Numbered from the stretch's first letter, positions 37,812 through 47,169 are shown. The stretch: 64,000 bases of DNA from Vibrio pomeroyi (GCF_024347595.1 NZ_AP025506.1:2294001-2358000), one strand, 5' to 3'. Program-made: numbers and translations. The notes: a model not told the origin generated them from the letters alone.

Positions 37812-38456
37812 TTAAAGGGTCTCAGTGTCTAACATTCCATGTCTAATCGCTAAGTGCGTCAGCTCTACATCGCCACTGATATCCAGCTTGCTGAACAAAC
37901 GGTAGCGGTAACTGTTGACTGTCTTAGGACTTAGATTGAGTTGTTCTGAAATATCCGTCACTTTCTGACCTTTGGTAATCATCATCATGATTTGAAGTTC
38001 ACGTTCAGATAAGTCTGCGAATGGATTTTCAGACGCAGGCGAGAATTGGCTCAATGCCATCTGCTGCGCAATTTCTGGTGAAATGTATCGTTGGCCACTG
38101 TTAACCACTCGAATTGCATTTACCATTTCATCCGGACCTGCACCTTTAGTAAGGTAACCTGCAGCTCCAGCTTGCATCACTTTAGTTGGAAACGGATTTT
38201 CCGTATGAACAGTTAAAACGATGATTTTAATATCAGGGTTGAAACGCAAGATTTTCTTGGTTGCTTCTAAGCCACCAATACCAGGCATATTCATATCCAT
38301 CAAAATAACGTCAGTATTGTTAGTACGACACCATTTTGCAGCATCTTCACCGCTTTCAGCTTCCCCTGCTACGTTCATTCCACGGACGTCTTCAATAATA
38401 CGTCGTATCCCTGTGCGAACCAGCTCGTGATCATCTACAAGGAAAACATTTATCAA
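37812..38456 (-). CDS. varA: Response regulator VarA (UvrY/GacA family)
   Basis: This 214-residue regulator has a receiver domain with phospho-acceptor Asp54 (ILMDMNMPG) and acidic pair DDH at residues 8-10. A LuxR-type helix-turn-helix follows (LSERELQIMMMI...KTVNSYRYRLFSKL). With the sensor VarS it activates csr small RNAs, which relieve CsrA repression of virulence, biofilm and metabolism in Vibrio. VarS is not in this window. It is co-transcribed with uvrC. Confidence 0.94.
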   Translation of the reverse strand: MINVFLVDDHELVRTGIRRIIEDVRGMNVAGEAESGEDAAKWCRTNNTDVILMDMNMPGIGGLEATKKILRFNPDIKIIVLTVHTENPFPTKVMQAGAAGYLTKGAGPDEMVNAIRVVNSGQRYISPEIAQQMALSQFSPASENPFADLSERELQIMMMITKGQKVTDISEQLNLSPKTVNSYRYRLFSKLDISGDVELTHLAIRHGMLDTETL

Positions 38457-38882
38457 ACTTGTATCTCCACACTATTAATTGGCTCTGCAACCACTGTGTC
38501 GTTTCATCTGTTTGAAACAATTGAACAAAGGAACAGTGGATCGCAGCATTGAGTACATCTTAACTTAATTAGTAAAAAAAAGCTCTGTTGAATATGTGCT
38601 GAAACACGAACTTTAGCAAGTACTTATTTATAAATAAGCCAGCTAAAACAACAAGCTTTTGGTAAAAATCAACTAGTTAAAACAACACCCAATAAAATTA
38701 CACAAGATAAAGATATTTTCAATACCATTGAATAACCATTCGTGACAATTTCACTTATTTGCTTATATCGTCCCGTTATTCAATGCTATTAACGATAAAT
38801 TAATGACTATTTGCCCAGCCTATTGTGCGGAATCCAGCGCTAGATGGTAGTATTCGATTCCCAGTTTCAATAGGTTACTACA
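38457..38882. other. Divergent varA-polB upstream region
   Basis: About 425 AT-rich bases hold both promoters. I see no coding sequence and no LexA box. A perfect 16-base palindrome (CTTATTTATAAATAAG at 38623-38638) lies about 165 bases before varA; its meaning is unknown. Confidence 0.5.
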
Positions 38883-41246
38883 TTGGATATTCAGCAAGGC
38901 TTTGTACTCACTAGACAAGCAAGAGATTTTTCAGGGCGCACACAAATCGATTTGTGGTTAAGTACCCCTCAAGGCCCAACTCTGCTGACTATTCAAAATG
39001 AAAAGCCTGTATTTTTTGTCGCTCAATCTGATGTACCAGCATGTCAGACTATTGCGACCAAAGAATCGATAGACTGCCAATTTAAGCCTTTAGACCTCGC
39101 GACCTTCGAACAAACGCCTCTCGCGGCTTGTTACACATCGCTTTCAAGAAGCAGCTTTGGCTTAGCGCAAGCCTTCCATAACGAAGAAATTCAAACCTTT
39201 GAAAGCGATATTCGACTCGCTGACCGATTCTTGATGGAACGCTTTATCAAAGGAAGTGTTGAGTTCACAGGCACCGCGGTACAAAAGAATCAGCATCGCA
39301 GAGTATCAAGAGCGAAATGTCGCGCTGGAAACTACTTACCTAGCTTGTCGGTGGTCTCACTGGACATCGAGTGTTCCGAGAAAGGCGTGCTTTACTCCAT
39401 TGGCTTAGACAGCCCAATGGATAGCCGAGTGATCATGGTCGGCGAACCGCAACAAGCAGACACCAACATCCAATGGGTTGCCAACGAAAAAGCTCTTCTA
39501 GAGGCGATGATTGCTTGGTTTTCCGAGTTTGACCCTGACATCATCATTGGTTGGAACGTCATTGATTTCGACTTTAGGCTGCTGCACAAACGTTCAGAAT
39601 GGAACGAAGTGAAATTAACTATTGGTCGAGACAATCAACCCAGCTTCTTTCGCAGCTCTGCACAAAACCAGCAAGGCTTTATCACTATTCCAGGACGTGT
39701 TGTATTGGATGGTATCGACATGCTTAAAACGGCGACCTACCACTTCCGTTCATGGTCACTGGAGTCGGTATCGCAAGAGCTACTCGGCGAAGGCAAAGAC
39801 ATCCACAACGTTCATGACCGCATGGATGAGATCAACCGGATGTTTAAGTTCGATAAGCCTTCACTCGCCAAGTACAACCTTCAAGACTGTGTGTTGGTAA
39901 ACCGAATCTTCGAACATACTCACCTACTCGATTTTGCGATTGAGCGTTCACGACTGACTGGTGTAGAGCTTGATCGTGTTGGCGGTTCTGTTGCTGCCTT
40001 TACTAATTTATACCTACCACAGATACACAGGGCGGGTTATGTCGCGCCTAACTTAGAGCCTGAGAATTGGATCGCTAGCCCCGGTGGCTACGTGATGGAT
40101 TCAATCCCTAACCTTTACGACTCGGTTTTGGTTCTCGATTTTAAGAGCCTGTATCCATCAATCATTCGCTCATTTTTGATTGACCCTATGGGGCTAATCG
40201 AGGGTTTAAAGTTAGAACTTGGCCCAGCAGAAGATCAAGCGGTTGATGGTTTTCGAGGCGGTCAATTCCATCGCTCTAAGCACTTTCTACCCGAAATGAT
40301 CGAGAACTTATGGGCTGCTCGTGATGTAGCAAAGAAGAACAACGAAAAGGCATTTTCTCAAGCCATTAAGATCATCATGAACTCTTTTTATGGTGTGTTA
40401 GGCTCGTCTGGTTGTCGCTTCTTTGATACTCGCCTAGCCTCATCGATCACCATGCGTGGTCATGAAATCATGAAGCAGACCAAGGTGCTTATCGAAGATA
40501 AAGGCTATCAAGTTATCTACGGAGACACCGATTCAACCTTCGTGTCTCTGAATGGCAGTTATGATCAACAACAAGCCGACGAGATCGGGAATGAACTTGT
40601 CGCTTACATTAACGATTGGTGGACGAATCATCTCAAAGAGACCTACAACCTAACCTCGATACTTGAATTGGAATATGAGACTCACTATCGCAAGTTTCTG
40701 ATGCCAACCATTCGAGGTTCAGAAACAGGCTCGAAGAAGCGCTATGCAGGTTTAATCAATCAAGGCGACCAAGAGAAGATCATTTTCAAAGGGCTCGAAA
40801 GTGCACGAACAGACTGGACACCGCTGGCACAACAGTTCCAACAAACGCTATATGAGATGGTGTTTCATGACCAAGACCCAACCGACTACGTAAGACAGTT
40901 TGTTGATGAGACTTCAGCAGGTAAACACGATGATTTATTGGTTTATCAGAAGCGTCTGCGTCGTAAACTGCATGAGTACCAGAAGAACATTCCGCCACAA
41001 GTTCGCGCCGCAAGATTGGCCGACGAGATCAACGCTCAGCTCGGTCGTCCGCTTCAATACCAGAACAAAGGGCGTATTGAATATCTGATTACTCTGAGTG
41101 GCCCTGAGCCGAAAGAGTATTTAAAGAGTGGTATCGATTATCAGCATTACATCGACAAACAGATTAAACCGGTCGCAGAGGCTATTTTGCCCTTCATCGG
41201 TTTAGATTTTGAGAGAGTCAGCGGGCAGCAGTTAGGTCTATTCTAA
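38883..41246 (+). CDS. polB: DNA polymerase II
   Basis: This is a 787-residue family B polymerase used for repair and translesion synthesis. The 3'-5' exonuclease motifs (SLDIECSEKG; IIIGWNVIDFDF) and polymerase motifs (LDFKSLYPSIIRS; NSFYGVLGS; YGDTDST; KKRYAGL) are all present. Its size is close to E. coli Pol II. The start is TTG at 38883 with AGG eight bases before it. It is a single gene. No LexA site was found upstream, although E. coli polB is SOS-induced. Confidence 0.96.
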   Translation: MDIQQGFVLTRQARDFSGRTQIDLWLSTPQGPTLLTIQNEKPVFFVAQSDVPACQTIATKESIDCQFKPLDLATFEQTPLAACYTSLSRSSFGLAQAFHNEEIQTFESDIRLADRFLMERFIKGSVEFTGTAVQKNQHRRVSRAKCRAGNYLPSLSVVSLDIECSEKGVLYSIGLDSPMDSRVIMVGEPQQADTNIQWVANEKALLEAMIAWFSEFDPDIIIGWNVIDFDFRLLHKRSEWNEVKLTIGRDNQPSFFRSSAQNQQGFITIPGRVVLDGIDMLKTATYHFRSWSLESVSQELLGEGKDIHNVHDRMDEINRMFKFDKPSLAKYNLQDCVLVNRIFEHTHLLDFAIERSRLTGVELDRVGGSVAAFTNLYLPQIHRAGYVAPNLEPENWIASPGGYVMDSIPNLYDSVLVLDFKSLYPSIIRSFLIDPMGLIEGLKLELGPAEDQAVDGFRGGQFHRSKHFLPEMIENLWAARDVAKKNNEKAFSQAIKIIMNSFYGVLGSSGCRFFDTRLASSITMRGHEIMKQTKVLIEDKGYQVIYGDTDSTFVSLNGSYDQQQADEIGNELVAYINDWWTNHLKETYNLTSILELEYETHYRKFLMPTIRGSETGSKKRYAGLINQGDQEKIIFKGLESARTDWTPLAQQFQQTLYEMVFHDQDPTDYVRQFVDETSAGKHDDLLVYQKRLRRKLHEYQKNIPPQVRAARLADEINAQLGRPLQYQNKGRIEYLITLSGPEPKEYLKSGIDYQHYIDKQIKPVAEAILPFIGLDFERVSGQQLGLF

Positions 41247-41272
41247 GATTCTTGTCGAGGTTCCATCAAAAC

Positions 41273-41310
41273 AAAAAAGCAGAGGAATGTTCAATTCGCT
41301 CTGCTTTTTT
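41273..41310. terminator. Bidirectional terminator between polB and the nucleotidyltransferase gene
   Basis: The stem AAAAAAGCAGAG / CTCTGCTTTTTT, extended by GAAT/ATTC pairing, has A-runs and T-runs on both sides and serves the two convergent genes. Confidence 0.88.
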
Positions 41311-41331
41311 ATATCGATAGGTTATGAAGCT

Positions 41332-42114
41332 CTATCCGATTCGAAATTCTGTTTTCTGATACTGCTTAACCAGCCACTCTCCAAAACCATCCAGAATGCC
41401 GATAACCGAACGCTTCGGAATCGCTCTTCCAGAAAGTAAGATGCCCAATCGTTGGATTTCGACTTCTCTATCTGGGTGATACTTCAAGAACTGTTGGCCA
41501 CATTCGACAGGATCATCAAACCAATACTTATCGCGATACATCACCAAAGAGTAGCTCGCTCTTAGCAGCTTCTTGGCAATGATGACTTGCGCGGCCACTT
41601 GTTGTTCTGGCGTTGTTGCTCGGGCAATCTTGTTGCGATACACCGCTAACCAGTTTTCCGCATCCATATTCCAATGCTTGGCAATTTCCCAACTCGTTTC
41701 AAAATCACCATAGCAATCCGATAAGTCTTCACCGTGCACACACACGGCCAAATGCTTCAGCATAAAGCCCCAAGTGAAGATATTGTCGAAGTCGACTATC
41801 TCACTCACTAAGGTAGTTTTAATTGCCACTTGAGTGACTTGCGGGAAGCTTTTTTGGAAGCGCCATTTAATGGTATTCAACAGCGTGGTTCGCTGATCAG
41901 GAAACGGGCGGTGTGTCACCACAACCACATCAAGATTTGAGCGACCGACAACGGCTTGCTTGCGAGCGACACTGCCATAAATATAGACACTGTGTAGATT
42001 AGAACCTAACCCACCTTTTAAGAAGGTAATCAGATCGTTAACCACAGGTTGGAATTCAGGTTGAAAAGGCTGTGTTGGGTCAATAACAGGTAGCTGCATA
42101 GGTCGTTTCGGCAA
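41332..42114 (-). CDS. Nucleotidyltransferase-domain protein with altered metal motif
   Basis: This 260-residue soluble protein has a DNA polymerase beta-like nucleotidyltransferase motif at residues 46-66 (YGSVARKQ...SNLDVVVV). A helical C-terminal domain follows, the layout of ANT(3'')/KNT-like enzymes. In the usual SDxD motif the first Asp is replaced by Asn60 (SNLD) and Asp62 remains, so metal binding may be changed. Another acidic residue could still complete the site (for example in VDFD at about residues 107-110). No substrate can be named, and there is no evidence of drug resistance. It is a single gene, convergent with polB. Confidence 0.72.
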   Translation of the reverse strand: MPKRPMQLPVIDPTQPFQPEFQPVVNDLITFLKGGLGSNLHSVYIYGSVARKQAVVGRSNLDVVVVTHRPFPDQRTTLLNTIKWRFQKSFPQVTQVAIKTTLVSEIVDFDNIFTWGFMLKHLAVCVHGEDLSDCYGDFETSWEIAKHWNMDAENWLAVYRNKIARATTPEQQVAAQVIIAKKLLRASYSLVMYRDKYWFDDPVECGQQFLKYHPDREVEIQRLGILLSGRAIPKRSVIGILDGFGEWLVKQYQKTEFRIG

Positions 42115-42236
42115 ATAAAATCATGATTTAACTGTGACTCTATGATCGCTTAGGTGACTTTATGATTCAAGCTATTCCTATTTATAGCATCTCCGAGATA
42201 TAATCAGCGGATAGACCCAATAAGGACAAACACAAA

Positions 42237-42806
42237 ATGCCTAGAGCAAGTGAAATTAAAAAAGGTTTTGCTATCACAGTAGAAAGCAAAACAGTGATCG
42301 TTAAAGATATCGAAGTAACAACACCAGGCGGCCGCGGCGGCCAAAAGATTTACCGCTTCCGTGGTAACGATGTAGCAACTGGCGTTAAAACTGAAGTTCG
42401 CCACAAGGCTGACGAAATCGTTGAAACTATCGACGTAACTAAGCGTGCAGTAATGTTCTCTTACGTTGATGGCAACGAGTACATCTTCATGGATAACGAA
42501 GATTACACACAATTCATCTTCAACGGTGAAACTATCGAAGACGAACTACTGTTCATCAACGAAGAAACTCAAGGTATGTACGCGATCCTTATCGATGGTA
42601 ACGCTGCAACGCTTGAGCTACCAACCTCTGTTGAGCTAGTTATCGAAGAGACTGACCCTTCAATCAAAGGTGCGTCAGCGTCTGCTCGTACTAAGCCTGC
42701 TCGTCTTTCTACAGGTCTTACTATCCAAGTACCTGAGTACATCGCGACTGGCGACAAAGTAGTAGTAAACACTGCTGAACGTAAATACATGAACCGCGCA
42801 AGCTAA
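42237..42806 (+). CDS. yeiP: Elongation factor P-like protein EfpL (YeiP)
   Basis: This 189-residue three-domain protein of the EF-P family carries the loop TPGGRGGQKIYRFRG in place of the EF-P KPGKG loop, which marks the EfpL/YeiP branch with an arginine at the tip. EfpL helps ribosomes pass proline-containing and related stalling motifs. AAGGA lies upstream of the ATG. It is followed 10 bases later by yciU. Confidence 0.93.
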   Translation: MPRASEIKKGFAITVESKTVIVKDIEVTTPGGRGGQKIYRFRGNDVATGVKTEVRHKADEIVETIDVTKRAVMFSYVDGNEYIFMDNEDYTQFIFNGETIEDELLFINEETQGMYAILIDGNAATLELPTSVELVIEETDPSIKGASASARTKPARLSTGLTIQVPEYIATGDKVVVNTAERKYMNRAS

Positions 42807-42816
42807 GATACTTATT

Positions 42817-43146
42817 ATGACCGAAGCTAACGACCTAATGTCTTATGACGACGCAATTGACACTGCATACGACATCTTCCTAGAGATGGCACCTGACAAC
42901 CTAGAACCAGCAGACGTGATTCTTTTCACGGCTCAGTTTGAAGATCGTGGCGCAGCAGAGCTTGTTGAAACTGGCGATGATTGGGTTGAACATGTTGGCT
43001 TTGAAGTCGACAAAGAAATCTACGCTGAAGTGCGCATTGGTCTTGTGAATGAAGCTGATGACGTTCTAGACGACGTATTTGCTCGTATGCTAATCAGCCG
43101 TGATCCAGACCATAAGTTCTGTCACATGCTGTGGAAGCGCGACTAG
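42817..43146 (+). CDS. yciU: HI1450/YciU-family acidic protein (putative dsDNA mimic)
   Basis: This is a 109-residue very acidic protein (for example AEVRIGLVNEADDVLDDVF) of the DUF440/HI1450 family. The H. influenzae member has a charge layout that looks like DNA and may bind HU. No clear biological role is established. It is likely co-transcribed with yeiP. Confidence 0.88.
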   Translation: MTEANDLMSYDDAIDTAYDIFLEMAPDNLEPADVILFTAQFEDRGAAELVETGDDWVEHVGFEVDKEIYAEVRIGLVNEADDVLDDVFARMLISRDPDHKFCHMLWKRD

Positions 43147-43293
43147 TACCGCTGTCGACGCTCATTTACATGAGTAAACAAGTATTCATGTACGCGAGTT
43201 AAAAGTTAGCCGAGCCCATTGCTCGGCTATTTTTATCGCGCTATTTCTCATCGTGACTACCCACTTTCATCATCAACGTTAGATTCACTGATT

Positions 43294-43776
43294 ATGACCA
43301 AAGCAAAAACAGACACACAATCGAAAGGCTATGCCTGCATTGGCCTAGTTAACCCAAAGACGCCTGAAAACGTAGGTTCAGTAATGCGAGCAGCTGGCTG
43401 CTACGGCGCCAACTCTGTGTTTTACACGGGCACACGCTACGACCACGCGCGAAAATTCCATACCGATACCAAAGAGAAGCACCTAGCGCTGCCTCTCATT
43501 GGTGTTGAAGATCTGAAAGACATTATTCCAGTAGGCTGCGTACCTGTTGCTGTCGATCTGATTGAGGGCGCTAAGCCTTTACCTGATTACAAGCATCCAC
43601 CACGCGCGTTTTACATCTTTGGCCCTGAAGACGGCACGCTGAAGAAAGAGATCACCGACTTCTGTCGCGAGACGATTTACGTCCCAACGAATGGTTGTAT
43701 GAACCTAGCCGCATCAGTGAACGTTGTGCTTTACGATCGATTGGCGAAAGGCGATAACTTTTCGAACCACAAATAG
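43294..43776 (+). CDS. SpoU/TrmH-family RNA methyltransferase
   Basis: This 160-residue SPOUT methyltransferase has the three family motifs: NVGSVMRAAG (substrate Arg), YIFGPEDG, and NGCMNLAASVNVVLYD. It has no N-terminal RNA-binding domain and resembles TrmL-sized minimal enzymes, but its target nucleotide cannot be told. The ATG at 43294 fits the family; an upstream in-frame start adding 25 residues has no domain support. The ribosome site is weak. Confidence 0.85.
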   Translation: MTKAKTDTQSKGYACIGLVNPKTPENVGSVMRAAGCYGANSVFYTGTRYDHARKFHTDTKEKHLALPLIGVEDLKDIIPVGCVPVAVDLIEGAKPLPDYKHPPRAFYIFGPEDGTLKKEITDFCRETIYVPTNGCMNLAASVNVVLYDRLAKGDNFSNHK

Positions 43777-43803
43777 TAAGCGACTTTTGTTTCGGCCGCG
43801 CTT

Positions 43804-43845
43804 GAGATTCCCTATGACACTCGTTCCTCGTTCTAGGGAATGACG
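43804..43845 (+). repeat. 42-bp palindromic repeat, copy 7
   Basis: It begins GAGATTCCCTATGACACTCG and ends TTCTAGGGAATGACG. It lies 28 bases after the RNA methyltransferase gene, about 9.4 kb from its nearest relative. Confidence 0.88.
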
Positions 43846-43934
43846 GCTCAAAACGGCTTGATACTTTGTTAGTTGTGAAAGGTGAGCTTCAATGCCAAGC
43901 GGTATTGAGCGGATAAAACCTAAGATTTAGATGT

Positions 43935-43967
43935 AAAAAAACCTGCTCAATGAGCAGGTTTTTTTAG
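43935..43967. terminator. Terminator between the methyltransferase gene and rluB
   Basis: The stem ACCTGCTCA / TGAGCAGGT is flanked by A-run and T-run, so it can work for both convergent genes. Confidence 0.92.
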
Positions 43968-44007
43968 TATTCAGTGCTTTCAGCTAATAAAGCGTTAAGT
44001 TAAGAAC

Positions 44008-45039
44008 TTACTGACGTGTTCTTGGCTTAGCTGGTTTAGCCGGACGACCATTGTTCATCTTAGGCTTGCTTTTGTTAGCCTGAGGCTTGCCTTTAGCTGC
44101 TGGAGCGCTACGACCTGAATCAGGTGTTGTAGTGCCGCGAGTCGCTGGCTTCTTACGCTTAGGTTGGTTGCTACGGCCTTTAGGTGCGTTTGCACGCTCT
44201 TCGTGACGCTTAACAGCACGACGAATTTTTTGGCTACGAGAACGCTCACGCTTACGAGAAGTGTTTGAAGGATCAAGATCCAACAACGTTTCTTTCTCTG
44301 GGTTCAGTTCAACTAGCTGACGTAGGTAGTTAACTTCTTCAAGATCTAGCTCTTTCCAACCGCCACGAGGCAATTTCTTATCAAGGTAGATATCACCGTA
44401 ACGTACACGTTTCAGGCGGCTTACTGTTGTTTCTTGTGATTCCCAAAGACGACGAACCTCACGGTTACGACCTTCGTTGATTGCTACGTAGAAAGTATGG
44501 TTCATACCTTCACCACCAGCGTAAACCACGTCTTCGAAACGAGCCATACCATCTTCTAGTTCAACGCCACGCACAAGGTTCTTAACCTTCTGCTCAGTCA
44601 CTTCACCGAATACACGTACTAGGTACTCACGTTCAACCTGACGGCTTGGGTGCATTAGACGGTTTGCAAGTTCACCATCAGTAGTGAAAAGCAAAAGACC
44701 CGATGTGTTTGCATCAAGACGACCAACTGAAATCCAACGAGAACCACGGATCTTAGGTAGACGATCGAAAACAGTACGGCGGCCTTCAGGGTCGTGACGA
44801 GTACAAAGCTCACCTTCAGGTTTGTAGTAAGCAAGTACACGACAAACAACTTCTTCTGAAGCTTTGCCTGAAACAGTATGGCCATCGATACGGATCACTG
44901 AGTTCTCGTCTTCAAGACGCTCACCCAGTTTCGCAACTTGCCCGTTAACACTTACACGGCCAGATTTAATTAAACCTTCTAGTTCACGACGAGAACCGTG
45001 ACCAGCTCGCGCTAAAACCTTCTGTAATTTTTCGCTCAT
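44008..45039 (-). CDS. rluB: 23S rRNA pseudouridine synthase B
   Basis: RluB makes pseudouridine 2605 in 23S rRNA. The 343-residue protein has an N-terminal S4 RNA-binding domain ([18 protein letters not shown]) and the RsuA-family catalytic motif [17 protein letters not shown] with the catalytic Asp. A long basic tail (about residues 255-343) is rich in Lys, Arg, Pro and Gly and is probably disordered. The rluB-yciO-rnm order next to trp is as in E. coli. Confidence 0.94.
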   Translation of the reverse strand: MSEKLQKVLARAGHGSRRELEGLIKSGRVSVNGQVAKLGERLEDENSVIRIDGHTVSGKASEEVVCRVLAYYKPEGELCTRHDPEGRRTVFDRLPKIRGSRWISVGRLDANTSGLLLFTTDGELANRLMHPSRQVEREYLVRVFGEVTEQKVKNLVRGVELEDGMARFEDVVYAGGEGMNHTFYVAINEGRNREVRRLWESQETTVSRLKRVRYGDIYLDKKLPRGGWKELDLEEVNYLRQLVELNPEKETLLDLDPSNTSRKRERSRSQKIRRAVKRHEERANAPKGRSNQPKRKKPATRGTTTPDSGRSAPAAKGKPQANKSKPKMNNGRPAKPAKPRTRQ

Positions 45040-45199
45040 TTACTCTTTTCTACCTAATTGTCGTCTTCACAGACGTCGAATGAATTTTTTCGCGACCAAA
45101 TCGCGGTCGCGTATTATCTCAAAGAACCCGCTAAAAAGCACTTGTTATTTGCTATAGCAGGTTCGTTGTATCGTTACAGACTGTTAATCAGTAAAGCGA

Positions 45200-45820
45200 T
45201 TATTCAAACGGCGCAGGATCACCAGCACCACGACGTAGAATCACGGCGTCATCGTCACTGAAGTCAATAACGGTCGTTGGTTGCTCGCCCAAGTAGCCGC
45301 CATTCAAAATGACATCAACGGCATGCTCAAGGCTGTCACGAATTTCTTCTGGATCCGATTCAGTTGTCTCGTTACCCGGTAGAATCAGTGACGTCGACAT
45401 CAACGGCTCACCCATCGCTTCCAACAGGTCTAGCGCGATCTTGTTGTCTGGTACACGAATACCAATGGTTTTACGTTTCGCGTTCATTAAACGCTTTGGC
45501 ACTTCTTTGGTTGCTTTGAAAATAAACGTGTAAGCACCCGGCGTATGCGCCTTAAGTAGGCGGAAAGCAACATTATCTACACGTGCGTACAGTGACAGTT
45601 CAGACAGGTCACGGCATAACAGGGTGAAGTTATGTTTATCGTCGATACGGCGAATTTTACAAATACGTTCAAGTGCTTGTTTGTTCTCAAGCTGACAACC
45701 CAGTGCATAACCGGAATCCGTTGGATAAACCACAACACCGCCATTGCGGATAATCGCAACCGCTTGGCTGATTAAACGTGCTTGTGGGTTATCTGGGTGT
45801 ACATAAAAAAACTGGCTCAT
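45200..45820 (-). CDS. yciO: YciO family protein (Sua5/TsaC-like fold)
   Basis: This 206-residue protein of the Sua5/YrdC/YciO family has YPTDSGYALGC, KHNFTLLCRDLSELS and KRKTIGIRVPDN. TsaC/Sua5 proteins make threonylcarbamoyl-AMP for tRNA t6A. The YciO branch shares the fold, and its own role is uncertain. GAGGATC precedes the ATG. It lies 62 bases after rnm and is probably in the same unit. Confidence 0.88.
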   Translation of the reverse strand: MSQFFYVHPDNPQARLISQAVAIIRNGGVVVYPTDSGYALGCQLENKQALERICKIRRIDDKHNFTLLCRDLSELSLYARVDNVAFRLLKAHTPGAYTFIFKATKEVPKRLMNAKRKTIGIRVPDNKIALDLLEAMGEPLMSTSLILPGNETTESDPEEIRDSLEHAVDVILNGGYLGEQPTTVIDFSDDDAVILRRGAGDPAPFE

Positions 45821-45882
45821 TGTTGATCCTCGTTATCGAATCTCTCGACTCTATCATCAGAAGGAGCTGGCTCACCTAAAGA

Positions 45883-46737
45883 CTATTCAGATGGTGAAAC
45901 CGGTTGAAACTCCCAATCTTTCCATACTTCTTCTACCCCAGAAGGTAGCCAGAGATTACGTCCAAGTTCCATCCACGGAGATGGGTAATGGAAATCGCTG
46001 CCTTGGGAGGCTAATAGTTTGTATTGTATAGCATAATCCGCAAGTGTGCGTCTTTCTTGTTGCGCTTGCTGAGGTTGAGCGACTTCCATCGCGTCCCCTT
46101 TTGCTTCAACAAATGCCGCTAACAGGCGCTTAACCCACTTCGCTGTAAAGCCATATCGCCCCGGGTGAGCCAATACTGCTTGTCCACCAGCCGCATGAAT
46201 CGCCGTGACAGCATCACTCATTGAACACCACGTTGGCGGAACGTAACCTGGGTTATTGCGAGTCAGAAACTTTTTAAATACCTGCTGCATGGTTTTCGCG
46301 TAGCCATTATCGACTAGCCACTTAGCAAAGTGAGCGCGAGTGATAGGCGCATCACCAGCAATTAACTTCACTTCGTCCAGCACCCCTTCGCGAGTCGCTT
46401 TCTCAAGACGCTGAGCAATAAGCTCGGCACGCCCGATACGGTGTTGCTTCTGTTGTTCAATCAGTGCTTTCAATTCCGGCGATTCAGGATCAACGTTTAG
46501 CCCAACAATATGGATATCTTTGTTTTGCCAAACGGTTGAGATCTCGATGCCATTAATCAACTGAATAGGAAGGTTGTTATCAGCAATGTAGCTACGTGCT
46601 TCAGCAAGCCCATCAGTCGTATCATGATCTGTAATCGCTAACGCTTCGATGTTAAAGCTTAGCGCTCGGTCAATTAGCTCAGGTGGAGTAAGTCGGCCAT
46701 CTGAGGCTGTTGTATGACTATGTAGATCAATTCTCAT
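45883..46737 (-). CDS. rnm: PHP-domain 5'-3' exoribonuclease RNase AM (TrpH)
   Basis: This 284-residue PHP-domain phosphoesterase has metal motifs [23 protein letters not shown] and GSDFH. The E. coli homologue (YciV/TrpH) acts on 3',5'-bisphosphates and matures the 5' ends of rRNAs. The ATG at 46737 begins MRIDLHSHT as in the family; an in-frame start 21 codons upstream would overlap the trp control region. It is divergent from the trp operon. Confidence 0.92.
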   Translation of the reverse strand: MRIDLHSHTTASDGRLTPPELIDRALSFNIEALAITDHDTTDGLAEARSYIADNNLPIQLINGIEISTVWQNKDIHIVGLNVDPESPELKALIEQQKQHRIGRAELIAQRLEKATREGVLDEVKLIAGDAPITRAHFAKWLVDNGYAKTMQQVFKKFLTRNNPGYVPPTWCSMSDAVTAIHAAGGQAVLAHPGRYGFTAKWVKRLLAAFVEAKGDAMEVAQPQQAQQERRTLADYAIQYKLLASQGSDFHYPSPWMELGRNLWLPSGVEEVWKDWEFQPVSPSE

Positions 46738-46789
46738 ATATTCTTTTTCATTGTTTTCAATTTTTATCGTTATATTTGTGTCAACACAC

Positions 46790-46821
46790 TTGACCCGCAA
46801 GCGGAAAACTAGTTAACTAGT
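46790..46821 (+). promoter_or_regulatory. trp promoter and TrpR operator
   Basis: TTGACC, 17 bases, then TTAACT form a promoter whose -10 hexamer equals that of E. coli trp. The operator palindrome ACTAGTTAACTAGT (46808-46821) covers the -10 hexamer and is the same core as in E. coli. TrpR with tryptophan should block initiation here. Confidence 0.93.
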
Positions 46822-46857
46822 ACACAAATACGAAGTATCACATTTGATAGGTTCACC

Positions 46858-46983
46858 ATGTTACAAGAATTTAACCAAAACCATAAAGATAAAGTTTTAG
46901 AACTTTCTTCAGTAGAAGCAAGTTCAGAGCTTAATTGGTGGCGCACTTGGACAAGTTCTTGGTGGGCTAACGTGTACTTCTAA
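46858..46983 (+). CDS. trpL: trp operon leader peptide
   Basis: This 41-residue leader has five tryptophan codons at positions 27, 28, 31, 35 and 36 (NWWRTWTSSWWANVYF) and AGG upstream of the ATG. Stalling of the ribosome at these codons when charged tRNA-Trp is scarce should favour an antiterminator. E. coli uses two Trp codons in a 14-residue leader, so this is longer and richer. The segment GTGGGCT (46962-46968), inside codons 35-37, can pair with AGCCCGC (47017-47023) of the terminator stem. Confidence 0.95.
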   Translation: MLQEFNQNHKDKVLELSSVEASSELNWWRTWTSSWWANVYF

Positions 46984-47015
46984 TTAAACAGTTTGTTTAT
47001 AAAAAAGTTATCACT

Positions 47016-47045
47016 AAGCCCGCTTTAATAGCGGGCTTTTTAATT
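47016..47045 (+). terminator. trp attenuator
   Basis: A perfect 8-bp stem (AAGCCCGC / GCGGGCTT) with a 7-base loop is followed by a T-run. It lies 32 bases after the trpL stop and 125 bases before trpE, as expected for transcription attenuation. Confidence 0.93.
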
Positions 47046-47169
47046 TGTCGAACATCTCACATTCAACTGACTAACAAATCATCGAATTGACCATATTCTA
47101 GATTGGGTGAAAGGTATCTTTATGCGACTATGTACGGCAGGAAATTTAAAGAATCATAAAGGAGGTCTT

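Noticed and set aside
38457..38882. LexA (SOS) box upstream of polB
   Set aside because: No CTGT-N8-ACAG element was found in the interval, although SOS control was expected from E. coli.
41332..42114. Aminoglycoside-resistance enzyme
   Set aside because: Only the nucleotidyltransferase fold is visible; the metal motif is altered and nothing in the context suggests resistance or mobility.
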